DNA of 64,000 bases, taken from contig NZ_FMXQ01000004.1 in NCBI RefSeq assembly GCF_900104485.1, positions 124,001 to 188,000 of the forward strand, read 5' to 3'. Origin of the DNA: Bauldia litoralis (lineage in GTDB: Bacteria > Pseudomonadota > Alphaproteobacteria > Rhizobiales > Kaistiaceae). The notes under the pieces are model-generated. The model worked only from the letters and a program-made list of their open reading frames with translations. It was not told where the DNA came from and did not search any database. Below are positions 8,953 to 17,396 of this stretch, in pieces (position 1 is the stretch's first letter; each line of letters begins with the position of its first letter). Made by a program: the position numbers and the translations under genes.

Positions 8953-9341
8953 GCCAGGCCAAGATCATCGCCCATGCGCCGATCCTGATGGTGCGGAACG
9001 TCCCGGCGAGCGTCGCCTACTGGGTCGACAAGGTCGGCTTCACGGTCGGCGGCATGTGGGGCGAGCCGCCGGACTTCGCCATCCTCAAGCGCGACAGCGC
9101 CCACCTGATGCTGAGCCAGGTCCGCGCCGAGGACACCATCGTTCCCCACTGGCGGATGCGCGACCAGATGTGGAACGCCTATTTCTGGGTCGACGATGCG
9201 CGCGCCATGTATGACGAGATGAAGAGCCGCGGCGCGACCATCGATTACGAACTCGGTGAGAAGCCGTACGGCGTGCTCGAATTCGGCATCCAGGACCTCG
9301 ACGACCAGGACATCGCCTTCGGCCAGGACCTGGGAAAGTAG
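8949..9341 (+). CDS. VOC family protein, glyoxalase/bleomycin-resistance-like
   Basis: A 130-residue protein with its ATG in the stop of the preceding VOC gene. The order of elements is AHAPILMVRNVPASVAYWVDKVGF, GGMWGEPPDFAILKRDSAHLML, WNAYFWVDDARAMYDEMKSRG and YGVLEFGIQDLDDQDIAFGQD. The N-terminal His of active glyoxalases is replaced (PILMVRNV) while a Glu remains in GVLEFGIQD, so it may bind a ligand rather than catalyse. Such proteins often act as drug- or metabolite-sequestering dimers. It precedes glyS by 11 bases. Function unassigned. Confidence 0.85.
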   Translation: MSQAKIIAHAPILMVRNVPASVAYWVDKVGFTVGGMWGEPPDFAILKRDSAHLMLSQVRAEDTIVPHWRMRDQMWNAYFWVDDARAMYDEMKSRGATIDYELGEKPYGVLEFGIQDLDDQDIAFGQDLGK

Positions 9342-9352
9342 AATAACCGACC

Positions 9353-11728
9353 ATGCCTGATCTTTTGTTCGAACTGTTTTCGGAAGAGATTCCCGCTCGC
9401 ATGCAGCGCAAGGCGGCGGACGACCTGCGCAAGCTGGTCACCGACGCGCTGGTCGAGGCGGGGCTGGTCTATGAGGGCGCCCGGGCTTTCGCCACGCCGC
9501 GCCGGCTGGCGCTGACCGTCCACGGGCTGCCGGCGCGCTCGCCGGACACCCGCGAGGAGCGAAAAGGGCCGCGCGTCGGCGCGCCCGACAAGGCGATCGA
9601 GGGGTTCCTGCGCGGCGCCGGGTTGTCGTCGATCGAGCAGGCGACGATCCAGGAGACCAAGAAGGGCGACGTCTATGTCGCCGTCATCGAGAAGGCCGGG
9701 CGGACGGCGGAAGAGGTGATCGCCGAGATCGTGCCGGCCGTGGTGCGCGGCTTCCCGTGGCCGAAGGCGATGCGCTGGGGCGCGGCCTCGGCCAGGCCGG
9801 GCAGCCTGACCTGGGTGCGGCCGCTGCATTCGGTGCTTTGCGTCTTCGGGCCGGAGACCGAGGACACCGAGGTGGTGCCCTTCGAGATCGACGGCATCGT
9901 CTCCGGCGACACGACCCACGGCCACCGCTTCATGGCGCCGGACGCGATCCGGGTGAAGCGCTTCGACGACTACGGGCCGAAGCTGGAAAAGGCCAGGGTG
10001 GTGCTCGACGCCGACCGGCGGAAGGAGATGATCCTCGCCGATGCCCGCGACCGGGCGCTGGCGCTCGGCCTCGAACTTGTCGAGGACGAGGGGCTGCTGG
10101 AAGAAGTCGCCGGGCTGGTCGAATGGCCGGTGGTGCTGGTCGGCTCCTTCGACGCGGACTTCCTGGAGATCCCGCCGGAGGTCATCCGCGCCACCATCCG
10201 CGCCAACCAGAAGTGCTTTGTGCTCCAAGAGGCGGGGAGCGCGGAACGCGCGACAGGGAAAGAAAATCCTTCCGGTGCCGCGTCCTTCGAGGCTCCGCTG
10301 CGCGGAGCACCTCAGGATGGCGAGGGGAGAGGAAGTGTTGAGGGTGCGGATGTGGCAGGCAAATCGCCTGGCCATCCTGAGGCGCCGGCAGCGGCAGAGG
10401 AGCAGGGCGCCCCGCTTCGCCATCCTGAGGTGCGAGCGGAGCGAGCCTCGAAGGACGCACAGGCGCGCCTCGCCAACCGCTTCGTCCTGGTTGCCAACAT
10501 CGAGGCGCCGGATGGCGGCAAGGCGATCGTCGCCGGCAACGAGCGGGTCATCCGGGCGCGCCTCGCCGACGCGCGGCATTTCTGGCGGACCGACCTCGCG
10601 CCGCTGGCCGGCTATCGCGAATCGAGCGACAAGCCGCTCGACCAGCGGCTGGCCAAGCTCAGAGCGCAGAACATCGTCTTCCACGAGAAGCTGGGGACGC
10701 AAGGCGAACGGGTCGAACGCATCGCGCGGCTGGCCCGCGAGATCGCGCCGCTGGTCGGCGCCGATGCCGGCAAGGCGGAGCGGGCGGCCAATCTCGCCAA
10801 GGCCGATCTTGTCTCGGAGATGGTCGGCGAGTTTCCGGAACTGCAGGGGCTGATGGGCCGCTACTACGCCGCGGCGCAGGGCGAGGACCCGTCGGTCGCG
10901 GCGGCGATCGAGGATCACTACAAGCCGGTGGGCCCGTCCGACAGCGTGCCGACCGACCCGGTGGCGATTGCCGTGGCGCTGGCCGAGAAACTCGACATGC
11001 TGGTCGGCTTCTGGTTCGAAGAAGAGAAGCCGACGGGCTCAAAGGATCCGTATGCGCTGCGGAGGGCGGCTCTTGGGGCTCTCCGTGTGATCCTTTCGAA
11101 CGAGGCTCGGCTTCACCTTGAAGAAATAATCGGTTTCGCCTGGCGTGCCCACGCGGCGAGGAACACTGGCATAACGACAGCGGCACGCCGCGAGATCTTG
11201 ACGCCTGATCTCCTCGCCTTCTTTGCCGATCGCCTCAAGGTCCAGCTTCGCGAGCAGGGCGCGCGGCACGATCTTGTCGATGCGGTGATCGCGCTCGAGG
11301 GGCAGGACGACCTCCTCCTCATCGTCCGCCGCGTCGAGGCGCTCGGGCGTTTTCTCGAGACCGAGGACGGAAAAAACCTGCTGGCCGGGACCAAGCGGGC
11401 TGCCAACATTCTCCGCGAGGAGGAAAAGAAAGCCGGCGAATCCTTCGACGGTGCCGTCGATGCCGGTCGGCTGGTCGCGCCGGAGGAAAAGGCGCTCTAC
11501 GAGGCGATCGGCGCGGCGACCGGCGAAGTCGAGGCCGCCGTCGCGGTCGAGGATTTCGACGACGCGATGCGGGCGCTGGCGCGGCTGCGCGCGCCGGTCG
11601 ATGCGTTTTTCGAGGCGGTGCGCGTCAATGACGACGACCCAGAAATCCGGGCCAACCGGCTCCGTCTCCTCAACCTGATCCGCGAGGCGACGCGCGCCGT
11701 GGCGGACTTCTCCAGGATCGAAGGCTAG
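9353..11728 (+). CDS. glyS: Glycyl-tRNA synthetase beta subunit with in-frame repeat-derived insertion
   Basis: The 791-residue beta subunit, needed for tRNA recognition. Family landmarks: [18 protein letters not shown] at the start, [101 protein letters not shown] and the C-terminal DALR-like region with [17 protein letters not shown]. Between CFVLQ (to residue 292) and RLANRF (from residue about 372) lie some 79 residues where homologues have a short linker such as RDPKTGK. The insert is Gly/Ala/Glu-rich and is encoded by inverted repeats at 10281-10320 and 10419-10457. The frame stays open, so a functional subunit with a surface loop is expected. Confidence 0.95.
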   Translation: MPDLLFELFSEEIPARMQRKAADDLRKLVTDALVEAGLVYEGARAFATPRRLALTVHGLPARSPDTREERKGPRVGAPDKAIEGFLRGAGLSSIEQATIQETKKGDVYVAVIEKAGRTAEEVIAEIVPAVVRGFPWPKAMRWGAASARPGSLTWVRPLHSVLCVFGPETEDTEVVPFEIDGIVSGDTTHGHRFMAPDAIRVKRFDDYGPKLEKARVVLDADRRKEMILADARDRALALGLELVEDEGLLEEVAGLVEWPVVLVGSFDADFLEIPPEVIRATIRANQKCFVLQEAGSAERATGKENPSGAASFEAPLRGAPQDGEGRGSVEGADVAGKSPGHPEAPAAAEEQGAPLRHPEVRAERASKDAQARLANRFVLVANIEAPDGGKAIVAGNERVIRARLADARHFWRTDLAPLAGYRESSDKPLDQRLAKLRAQNIVFHEKLGTQGERVERIARLAREIAPLVGADAGKAERAANLAKADLVSEMVGEFPELQGLMGRYYAAAQGEDPSVAAAIEDHYKPVGPSDSVPTDPVAIAVALAEKLDMLVGFWFEEEKPTGSKDPYALRRAALGALRVILSNEARLHLEEIIGFAWRAHAARNTGITTAARREILTPDLLAFFADRLKVQLREQGARHDLVDAVIALEGQDDLLLIVRRVEALGRFLETEDGKNLLAGTKRAANILREEEKKAGESFDGAVDAGRLVAPEEKALYEAIGAATGEVEAAVAVEDFDDAMRALARLRAPVDAFFEAVRVNDDDPEIRANRLRLLNLIREATRAVADFSRIEG
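10281..10457. repeat. Palindromic mosaic element inside glyS (inverted copies with hairpin cores)
   Basis: The 40-mer at 10281-10320 and the 39-mer at 10419-10457 are inverted copies of one repeat with few mismatches; each is itself palindromic (for example CTCCGC-TGC-GCGGAG at 10293-10307). A shorter third fragment in the orientation of the right copy sits at 10370-10384 (GCCATCCTGAGG core). The whole foreign stretch spans about 10229-10466. Units of this type, starting CCTTCGAGGCTC and ending CCTCAGGATGG, are the sort of intergenic mosaic element seen widely in Rhizobiales; here it is read through as protein. Confidence 0.85.
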
Positions 11729-11732
11729 CCCC

Positions 11733-12122
11733 ATGTCGACCACCCAACCGGCCTCGGCCGTCGGACCCTATGCCCGCGGCGCCGGCCGCTTCGCGATGAT
11801 CGTCGGCTTCATCATCGTCCTGTGGTGGGCGTGGCTGCTGGTCACCGACGACGTGCCGGACCTTTACACCCGGCCGGTCGCCATGTGGTTCCACATCGCC
11901 GGCGAAATCACCACGGCGGCGATCCTCATCGTCGCCGGCTACGGCATGCTGGCGGCGACGGCCTGGGCGCGAAAGCTCTACCTGGTGGCGACCGGCATGC
12001 TGCTCCTGGTCGTCATCCACGCGGTCGCCTGGTACGGCAGCCACGGCGACTTCCCGATGGTCGTCGCCTTCTGCATCCTCGCCGTCCTCAGCGTCTTCTT
12101 CGCGCTCCGCGCGGAGGAGTAG
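11733..12122 (+). CDS. Small integral membrane protein, hypothetical
   Basis: A 129-residue protein starting four bases after the glyS stop. Four hydrophobic segments are visible (about residues 20-40, 50-70, 75-97 and 103-122), with short polar loops and a C-terminal ARAEE-like tail. Charged and aromatic residues in the first loop (TDDVPDLYTRPVAMWFHIAGE) could be conserved. It resembles small DoxX-like or four-helix membrane proteins only in general shape; I do not assign a family. It is probably the last gene of the glyQ-glyS transcription unit, because the repeat element follows directly. Confidence 0.75.
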   Translation: MSTTQPASAVGPYARGAGRFAMIVGFIIVLWWAWLLVTDDVPDLYTRPVAMWFHIAGEITTAAILIVAGYGMLAATAWARKLYLVATGMLLLVVIHAVAWYGSHGDFPMVVAFCILAVLSVFFALRAEE

Positions 12123-12136
12123 ACTCGGCTCACAGG

Positions 12137-12295
12137 GCGCCCCCTCCACCACCCTGCGGGTGGTCCCCCTCCCCCGTGGACCGGGGAGGAGCGCGGGGGC
12201 GATGTCGGGCCTGAATTCCGAACGGAAGCGACAGGGCAAGTCCTCCCCCGCAAGGCGGGGGAGGGGGACCATGCGTCAGCATGGTGGAGGGGGCG
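12137..12295. repeat. Intergenic palindromic mosaic element with 40-bp terminal inverted repeats
   Basis: The segments 12137-12176 and 12256-12295 are inverted copies with mismatches only in the small central loop region: outer part GCGCCCCCTCCACC, inner part GGTCCCCCTCCCCCG. Nested within are two hairpins of the same core found at 2903-2928: CCTCCCCCG-TGGA-CCGGGGAGG around 12168-12189 and a perfect 10-bp stem at 12242-12251/12255-12264. It fills the space between the convergent genes ending at 12122 and 12315 and holds no open frame of interest. Confidence 0.85.
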
Positions 12296-12314
12296 CGTCC
12301 CTACAAGACCGAGA

Positions 12315-12716
12315 TCAGATCCAGTAGGGCGGGACGCCCCAGTAGGAGTAGATCAGCGGGTCGCGGTTGGGGTCGCGGTCGCTCCACCAGTCGTCTTCGC
12401 GGCTGTATTTGGGGGCGCCGGCGAGTTGTTCGTCGCTGACATTGACCTCGTAGCCGCCGAGTTCGGTGTTGTAGGTCAGCACCGACCACGGCAACGGATA
12501 GGAGTCCTCGCCGATGCCGAGGAAGCCGCCGAAATTCATCACCGCATAGGCGGCCTTGCCGGATTGCTTGTCGAGCATGACGCGCTCGATATGGCCGATC
12601 TTGTCGCCGCTCGAACGGTAGACGTCGGTGCCTTCGACCTTGTCGCTGGCGATCAGGTCGCGGGCCGGGATGTCGCCGGATTCGTTGGCGGCGCGTGGGG
12701 TCTCGTGAGTGTTCAT
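12315..12716 (-). CDS. PRC-barrel domain protein
   Basis: A 133-residue cytosolic protein from the ATG at 12716, which follows a GGAGA motif; upstream in-frame codons give an Arg/Pro-rich extension without family features. The PRC barrel occupies about residues 22-100: DLIASDKVEGTDVYRSSGD, KIGHIERVMLDKQSGKAAY, AVMNFGGFLGIGEDSYPLPW and LTYNTELGGYEVNVSDEQL. The C-terminal tail ends with a Tyr/Trp/Pro-rich YSYWGVPPYWI. Such free-standing PRC-barrel proteins are abundant in Rhizobiales and often stress-induced; the exact role is unknown. It is divergent from the DUF3096 gene. Confidence 0.88.
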   Translation of the reverse strand: MNTHETPRAANESGDIPARDLIASDKVEGTDVYRSSGDKIGHIERVMLDKQSGKAAYAVMNFGGFLGIGEDSYPLPWSVLTYNTELGGYEVNVSDEQLAGAPKYSREDDWWSDRDPNRDPLIYSYWGVPPYWI

Positions 12717-12876
12717 GGCTCTGGTCTCCTGCGTTGTTTCCCGTCGTTGAGAGAACGGGCGAGCGGGAGACTTGGTTCCGGCGACGGCGTTCGTCGGCAG
12801 CGCTTTTTGACGCCGGTTGCGGCAGACTCGCGGCCGTGATTCGCCGGGGGGCGGATCGAACCGAGGAGCCAACATC

Positions 12877-13032
12877 ATGGAACTCAACTTCGTGACGATC
12901 CAGCCGATCGTGGCGCTGATCGCCGGCATCCTGATCCTGGTAATGCCGCGGATCCTGAACTTCGTCGTGGCGCTCTACCTGATCTTCATCGGCGTCATCG
13001 GCCTCTGGCCGAACGTCCTGAACGGCGGCTGA
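12877..13032 (+). CDS. DUF3096 small membrane protein
   Basis: A 51-residue protein that is almost entirely two hydrophobic helices: PIVALIAGILILVMPRILNFVV and the following ALYLIFIGVIGLWP. This PIVALIAGILIL-MPR-LN pattern is that of DUF3096. The start at 12877 follows GAGGAG at seven bases. It is divergent from the PRC-barrel gene, a neighbour pair that may share a stress-type promoter. Molecular role unknown. Confidence 0.85.
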   Translation: MELNFVTIQPIVALIAGILILVMPRILNFVVALYLIFIGVIGLWPNVLNGG

Positions 13033-13111
13033 GGCAGGCGCGCCAGCGCCACGGGCCGGCCGCCCTTCGCGGGGCGGCGGGCCGTCGCGCGGGCGTCAGG
13101 CGTGCCGGCCG

Positions 13112-14104
13112 TCAGTCGATCTCGACGACCAGCCGGCCGCGCACCTTGCCGGCCAGGATGTCATGGGCGGCGTTGACCAACCCGCTGAAGGGCAGGGTGG
13201 TGGTGATCGCCGCGAGCTTGTCGCGGTCGAGATCGCGCGCCAGCCGCGACCACGCCTCGATGCGGCGCGGCTTCGGCTGGTAGACGGAATCGATGCCGAT
13301 CAGCGACACGCCGCGCAGGATGAAGGGCGCGACGGACGTCGGCAGGTCCATGCCGCCGGCATTGCCGCAGGCGGCGACTGCGCCGCCGCGCCGGGTCATC
13401 GCCAGTACGTTGGCCAGCGTGTTGCCGCCAACCGCATCGATGGCGCCGGCCCAGCGCTCCTTGCCGAGCAGTTTCGGCGGCGCGGAGAGTTCGGCGCGGT
13501 CGAGAATGTCGCTTGCCCCGAGACCGCGCAGGTAATCGTGCTCATGCTCGCGGCCGGTGACGGCGATCACCTCATGGCCAAGGCGCGACAGCAGCGACAC
13601 GGCGACCGAGCCGACGCCACCGGCGGCGCCCGTCACCACGATGGGACCGGAGCCGGCGGCGACGCCCTGGCGCTCCAGCGCCATGACGGCGAGCATCGCG
13701 GTATAGCCGGCGGTGCCGATCGCCATGGCCTCCGCGCCGGTGAAGCCGTCGGGGAGCGGGATCAGCCAGTCGCCGCTGACCCGCGCCATCTGGCTATAGG
13801 CGCCAAGGTGGGTTTCGCCGACGCCCCAGCCGTTCAGCACCACCTTGTCGCCGGCCTTGAAGTCGGCATGGGTCGAGGCCTCGACGGTGCCGGCGAAATC
13901 GATCCCCGGGATCATCGGGAAGCGGCGGACCACCGGCAGCTTGCCGGTGATGGCGAGGCCGTCCTTGTAGTTGACGGTCGAATAGTCGACGCGAATGTCG
14001 ACATCGCCCTCCATCAGGTCGGCGGGCGTCAGGGTCGTCTCGGCGACCGACTGTTCCTTGGTCTCTTCGTCGCGGCTGACGACCAGGGCCTTGAAGCTGT
14101 CCAT
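13112..14104 (-). CDS. acuI: Acryloyl-CoA reductase AcuI/YhdH-type quinone oxidoreductase family
   Basis: A 330-residue zinc-independent medium-chain dehydrogenase/reductase. Features: N-terminal catalytic fold with STVNYKDGLAITG and PMIPGIDFAGTVEAS, WGVGETHLGAYSQMARV, then a Rossmann domain with the NADP-binding motif VTGAAGGVGSVAV (about residues 156-168) and the TGREHEHDYLRGLGASDIL stretch. It ends in GKVRGRLVVEID. This matches YhdH/AcuI, which reduces acryloyl-CoA to propionyl-CoA with NADPH and so protects against acrylate. Zinc-binding cysteines are absent as expected. Close homologues with other enoyl substrates exist, so the substrate is a family-based call. Confidence 0.85.
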   Translation of the reverse strand: MDSFKALVVSRDEETKEQSVAETTLTPADLMEGDVDIRVDYSTVNYKDGLAITGKLPVVRRFPMIPGIDFAGTVEASTHADFKAGDKVVLNGWGVGETHLGAYSQMARVSGDWLIPLPDGFTGAEAMAIGTAGYTAMLAVMALERQGVAAGSGPIVVTGAAGGVGSVAVSLLSRLGHEVIAVTGREHEHDYLRGLGASDILDRAELSAPPKLLGKERWAGAIDAVGGNTLANVLAMTRRGGAVAACGNAGGMDLPTSVAPFILRGVSLIGIDSVYQPKPRRIEAWSRLARDLDRDKLAAITTTLPFSGLVNAAHDILAGKVRGRLVVEID

Positions 14105-14143
14105 GCGAAGGGTCCTTTGTGACTGCGGGCGAGCCGAACCGGC

Positions 14144-14611
14144 CTACGTGTCCTTGTAGCCGGCGAGCTTGCCGTCGATGACGTAGAGCAGGATGGCGAC
14201 GACCTGGTCCGGCGTCTCGGCGACGGCAAGGGCCGCGGCGTCGACTTCCTTCAGCGCGTGCTGGTGTTCGGGCTGGTGGAGGACGACGATCGCCTTACCG
14301 AGGGCCGCGGCGTAACCGGCGTCGAAGGCGGCGTTCCACTGCTTGTACTTGTCGCCGAAGCGGACGACGACGATATCGGCCTCCTCGATCAGCGTGCGGG
14401 TGCGGATGGCGTTGAGCCGGGCGCCTTTGGCGTCGTGCCAGAACTTGTCCCCTTCGGCGCCGAGGATGGCGACGCCGCAATCGTCGGAGGCGGCGTGGTC
14501 GGTGACCGGCGCGCTGAAGCGCACGTCGAGGTCGGCGGCCCTGGCCCCGGCGGCGATCGTCTCGCGCCAGTCGGTATGGATCTCGCCGGAAAGGTAGACG
14601 CTCCAGGTCAC
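14144..14611 (-). CDS. ytoQ: YtoQ family protein
   Basis: A 155-residue protein. I choose the GTG at 14611, which has AAGGAG nine bases upstream and makes the protein begin at the family's usual N-terminus (TWSVYLSGEIHTDWRE); an ATG 12 codons upstream is possible. Conserved blocks are YLSGEIHTDWRETI, APVTDHAASDDCG, NAIRTRTLIEEADIVVVRFGDKYKQWNAAFDAGYAA and GKAIVVLHQPEHQHALKEVDAAA. The fold looks like the nucleoside-deoxyribosyltransferase-like Rossmann group, but YtoQ proteins have no established activity. It ends 40 bases before the acuI start and may be co-transcribed with it. Confidence 0.85.
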   Translation of the reverse strand: MTWSVYLSGEIHTDWRETIAAGARAADLDVRFSAPVTDHAASDDCGVAILGAEGDKFWHDAKGARLNAIRTRTLIEEADIVVVRFGDKYKQWNAAFDAGYAAALGKAIVVLHQPEHQHALKEVDAAALAVAETPDQVVAILLYVIDGKLAGYKDT

Positions 14612-14691
14612 GGGTCGGGCTCCTTCAGGATGGGTGTTCAGGCCCACCGCCTAGCATGGCCGGGAGGGACGGGCCAACCGCCGGCGGGGAC

Positions 14692-15927
14692 TCAGGCCGG
14701 GAGCGGCCGTTCGACGTGGCGCTCGACGATCGGCAGGTGGACCAGCGCGGCAAGCACCCCAAGCCCGGCGGAGAGCCACCAGACGATGTCGTAGCTGCCG
14801 GTCGCGTCGTAGAGGACGCCTCCGAGCCAGACGCCGAAGAACGACCCGACCTGGTGCGAGAAGAAGACGAAGCCGAACAGCGTCGCGACGTAGCGGGTGC
14901 CGAACATCACGACGACGAGCTGCTGGGTCGGCGGCACGGTCGACAGCCACAGGAAGCCCATCGCCGCCGAGAAGATCAGCACCGAGGGAATGCTCGGCGG
15001 CACCAGCAGGAAGACGACGATGACGACCGAGCGGGCGAGGTAGATGCCCGCGAGCAGGATCCGCTTGCGCATGCGCCCGGTCAGCACGCCGGAACTGATC
15101 GATCCCATGATGTTGAAGAAGCCGATCAGGGCGATGGCATAGCCGCCATAGAGCGCCGGAATGCCGATGTCCGAGAGGTAGGGCGGCAGGTGGACGGTAA
15201 TGAAGGCGATCTGGAAGCCGCAGACGAAGAAGCCGGTGACGAGGAGGCGATAGGAGGGATGCCGGAAGGCCTCGCGCAGCGCTTCCGGGATCGACTGGTC
15301 CTTTTCGCCGATCCGCGCCGGCACGGCCGCCGGCTTTCCCCGGATGAAGAAGGACAGGACCGGGATCGCCAGGACGATCGCGGCCATGATGAGGAGGGCG
15401 GTCTGCCAGCCATAGGCCTGGATGAAGCCCTGGCCGAGCGGGGCGAAGACGAACTGGCCGACCGAGCCGGCCGCCGTGCCGAAGCCGTAGCCGATGGATC
15501 TCAGGTGCTCGGGCAGCAGCCGGGCGAAGGCGGCCAGGACCAGCAGGAAGGCCGAGCCGGCGATGCCGAGGCCGATCAGGACGCCGGCGGTCAATTGCAG
15601 TGTCCCCGCGTCGCTGGTCTGCGACATCAGGGCGAGGCCGAGGGCATAGAACAGCGCGCCGATGGAGAGCACCCGCGCGGTGCCAAAGCGATCGGCCAGC
15701 ATGCCGACGAAGGGCTGGCCGATGCCCCAGACGAGGTTCTGGATGGCGATGGCCAGCGCGAAGGCCTCGCGGCTCCAGCCGTATTCGGTTGTCATCGGCG
15801 TCAGGAAGAAGCCCATCGTCGCGCGCGGGCCGAAATTGATCGCGGCGATGATGCAGCCGGCGACGAGGATCACCGGGATGGCGCGGGCGACGGAGTGCGA
15901 TGGGCTGGGCACAGACGGGTTGCTCAT
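14692..15927 (-). CDS. MFS transporter
   Basis: A 411-residue carrier with 12 hydrophobic segments in two halves and a charged central loop (about residues 195-215, KPAAVPARIGEKDQSIPEAL). The family motif between helices 2 and 3 is GMLADRFGTARVL. The helix 1 segment AAINFGPRATMGFFLTPMTTEYGWSRE is characteristic of the monocarboxylate/oxalate-formate antiporter-like group of MFS proteins, suggesting organic anion transport. The nearby genes do not reveal a substrate. It faces away from nadA across a 270-bp promoter region. Confidence 0.88.
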   Translation of the reverse strand: MSNPSVPSPSHSVARAIPVILVAGCIIAAINFGPRATMGFFLTPMTTEYGWSREAFALAIAIQNLVWGIGQPFVGMLADRFGTARVLSIGALFYALGLALMSQTSDAGTLQLTAGVLIGLGIAGSAFLLVLAAFARLLPEHLRSIGYGFGTAAGSVGQFVFAPLGQGFIQAYGWQTALLIMAAIVLAIPVLSFFIRGKPAAVPARIGEKDQSIPEALREAFRHPSYRLLVTGFFVCGFQIAFITVHLPPYLSDIGIPALYGGYAIALIGFFNIMGSISSGVLTGRMRKRILLAGIYLARSVVIVVFLLVPPSIPSVLIFSAAMGFLWLSTVPPTQQLVVVMFGTRYVATLFGFVFFSHQVGSFFGVWLGGVLYDATGSYDIVWWLSAGLGVLAALVHLPIVERHVERPLPA

Positions 15928-16157
15928 AGCGACTTTCCGGGCTCATGCGCGGCCTGGCCAATGCCAGCGCCTGCGGCGCTTCTCGGGATCACATTACCTG
16001 ATGTCGGACACCCCGTTCATCAAAGTTCATGATGCGAGCCATGCGGAATCGGCATGAGTGGCGGCAACTTCCGATTGGACTTTTGCTCGGATCGTGCTTA
16101 TATCGCTTTCGTGACAGTGACTTTGACCGGCTTCGGCCGGTAATTTAAGGCCCTATT

Positions 16158-16180
16158 TATGCTCAATATGAGTATATAAT
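16158..16180 (+). promoter_or_regulatory. NadQ-type operator overlapping the -10 of the nad operon
   Basis: The 19-mer TATGCTCAATATGAGTATA at 16158-16176 is a near-perfect palindrome, TATRCTCA-N3-TGAGYATA, and runs directly into a consensus -10 box TATAAT at 16175-16180, 20 bases before the nadA ATG. A repressor bound here would block RNA polymerase. The position and symmetry match the operator type described for NadQ control of nadABC in alphaproteobacteria, and a nadQ gene is present at 24617-25612. The -35 box is weak. Confidence 0.75.
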
Positions 16181-16199
16181 AGCGGAAGGGAGAACGGCG

Positions 16200-17276
16200 A
16201 TGACCCAGGTTCAGTCCACCAGCAGCAAGGAGCGGCGCGACGCCGTTCGGCTTGCGGACAAGTTCGCGCCGGTCCCCATGCCCTCGCTCGAATATACCGA
16301 CGAAGTCGCAGCCGAGACCGCCCACCTCTACGAGAAGGTCAAGGACGTGATCCCGGCGATCGAGTGGCCGGTGATGGCGCCCTATGTGAAGGCGATCAAC
16401 GACCTCAAGAAGCAGCGCAACGCGGTGATCCTGGCCCACAACTACCAGACGCCGGAGATCTTCCATTGCGTCGCCGATATCGTCGGCGACTCGCTGCAGC
16501 TTGCCCAGGAAGCGGTGAAGGCGGATGCCGACATCATCGTCCAGTGCGGCGTCCACTTCATGGCCGAGACCTCGAAGCTGCTCAATCCGGACAAGCTGGT
16601 GCTGATCCCCGACATGCGGGCCGGCTGCTCGCTCGCCGCCTCGATCACCGGCGCCGATGTGCGACTCCTGCGCGAGCGCTATCCCGGCGTACCGATCGTC
16701 ACCTATGTCAACACCTCGGCCGACGTGAAGGCGGAGAGCGACATCTGCTGCACGTCGTCGAACGCCGTCGAGGTGGTCGAGAGCTTCGGCAAGGATACGG
16801 TGCTGTGCATCCCGGACGAGTACCTGGCCAAGTATGTGCAGACCAAGACCGATGTGAAGATCCTCGCCTGGAAGGGCCATTGCGAGGTCCATGAGCGGTT
16901 CACCGCCGAGGAACTCCTGGCCTATCGGGAAGCCAATCCCGGCCTCGAGATCATCGCCCATCCGGAATGTCCGCCCGAGGTGATCAAGGTCGCCGACTTC
17001 ACCGGCTCGACCTCCGGCATGATCGGCTATGTGCGGGAGAACAAGCCGCGCAAGGCGCTGCTCGTCACCGAATGCTCGATGGCCTCCAACATCGCCGCCG
17101 ACCTGCCGGGCGTCGAGTTCATCCGCCCCTGCAACCTCTGCCCGCACATGAAGCGGATCACGCTGCCGAAGATCCTCGAAAGCCTGGTCGAGCTGAAGGA
17201 CGAGGTGACGGTCGATCCGCTGGTCGCCGATCGCGCGCGCCAGGCGGTCGAGCGGATGGTCAACCTGAAGAGCTGA
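16200..17276 (+). CDS. nadA: Quinolinate synthase
   Basis: A 358-residue enzyme that condenses iminoaspartate with dihydroxyacetone phosphate to quinolinate, using a [4Fe-4S] cluster as Lewis acid. Cluster-ligand regions are visible: C116 in QCGVHFMAE, the CTSSNA cysteine (residue 184) and the C-terminal CNLCPHM pair (311/314). Other blocks: [45 protein letters not shown] and STSGMIGYV. Length is that of the long form typical of proteobacteria. RBS GGAAGGGAG precedes the ATG. It opens the nadA-nadB-VOC-nadC operon under the NadQ-type operator. Confidence 0.98.
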   Translation: MTQVQSTSSKERRDAVRLADKFAPVPMPSLEYTDEVAAETAHLYEKVKDVIPAIEWPVMAPYVKAINDLKKQRNAVILAHNYQTPEIFHCVADIVGDSLQLAQEAVKADADIIVQCGVHFMAETSKLLNPDKLVLIPDMRAGCSLAASITGADVRLLRERYPGVPIVTYVNTSADVKAESDICCTSSNAVEVVESFGKDTVLCIPDEYLAKYVQTKTDVKILAWKGHCEVHERFTAEELLAYREANPGLEIIAHPECPPEVIKVADFTGSTSGMIGYVRENKPRKALLVTECSMASNIAADLPGVEFIRPCNLCPHMKRITLPKILESLVELKDEVTVDPLVADRARQAVERMVNLKS

Positions 17277-17396
17277 CGCTCTTCGCCGGCCCCGCGGCCA
17301 GTTCGGGGGACGTCAATGGCGACCGGGCCTCGCAGGCCCGGTCGAACCCTGCCGCGATACAAGAACGAACTGGCCTGAGGCCCGGGGAGGGCGATC

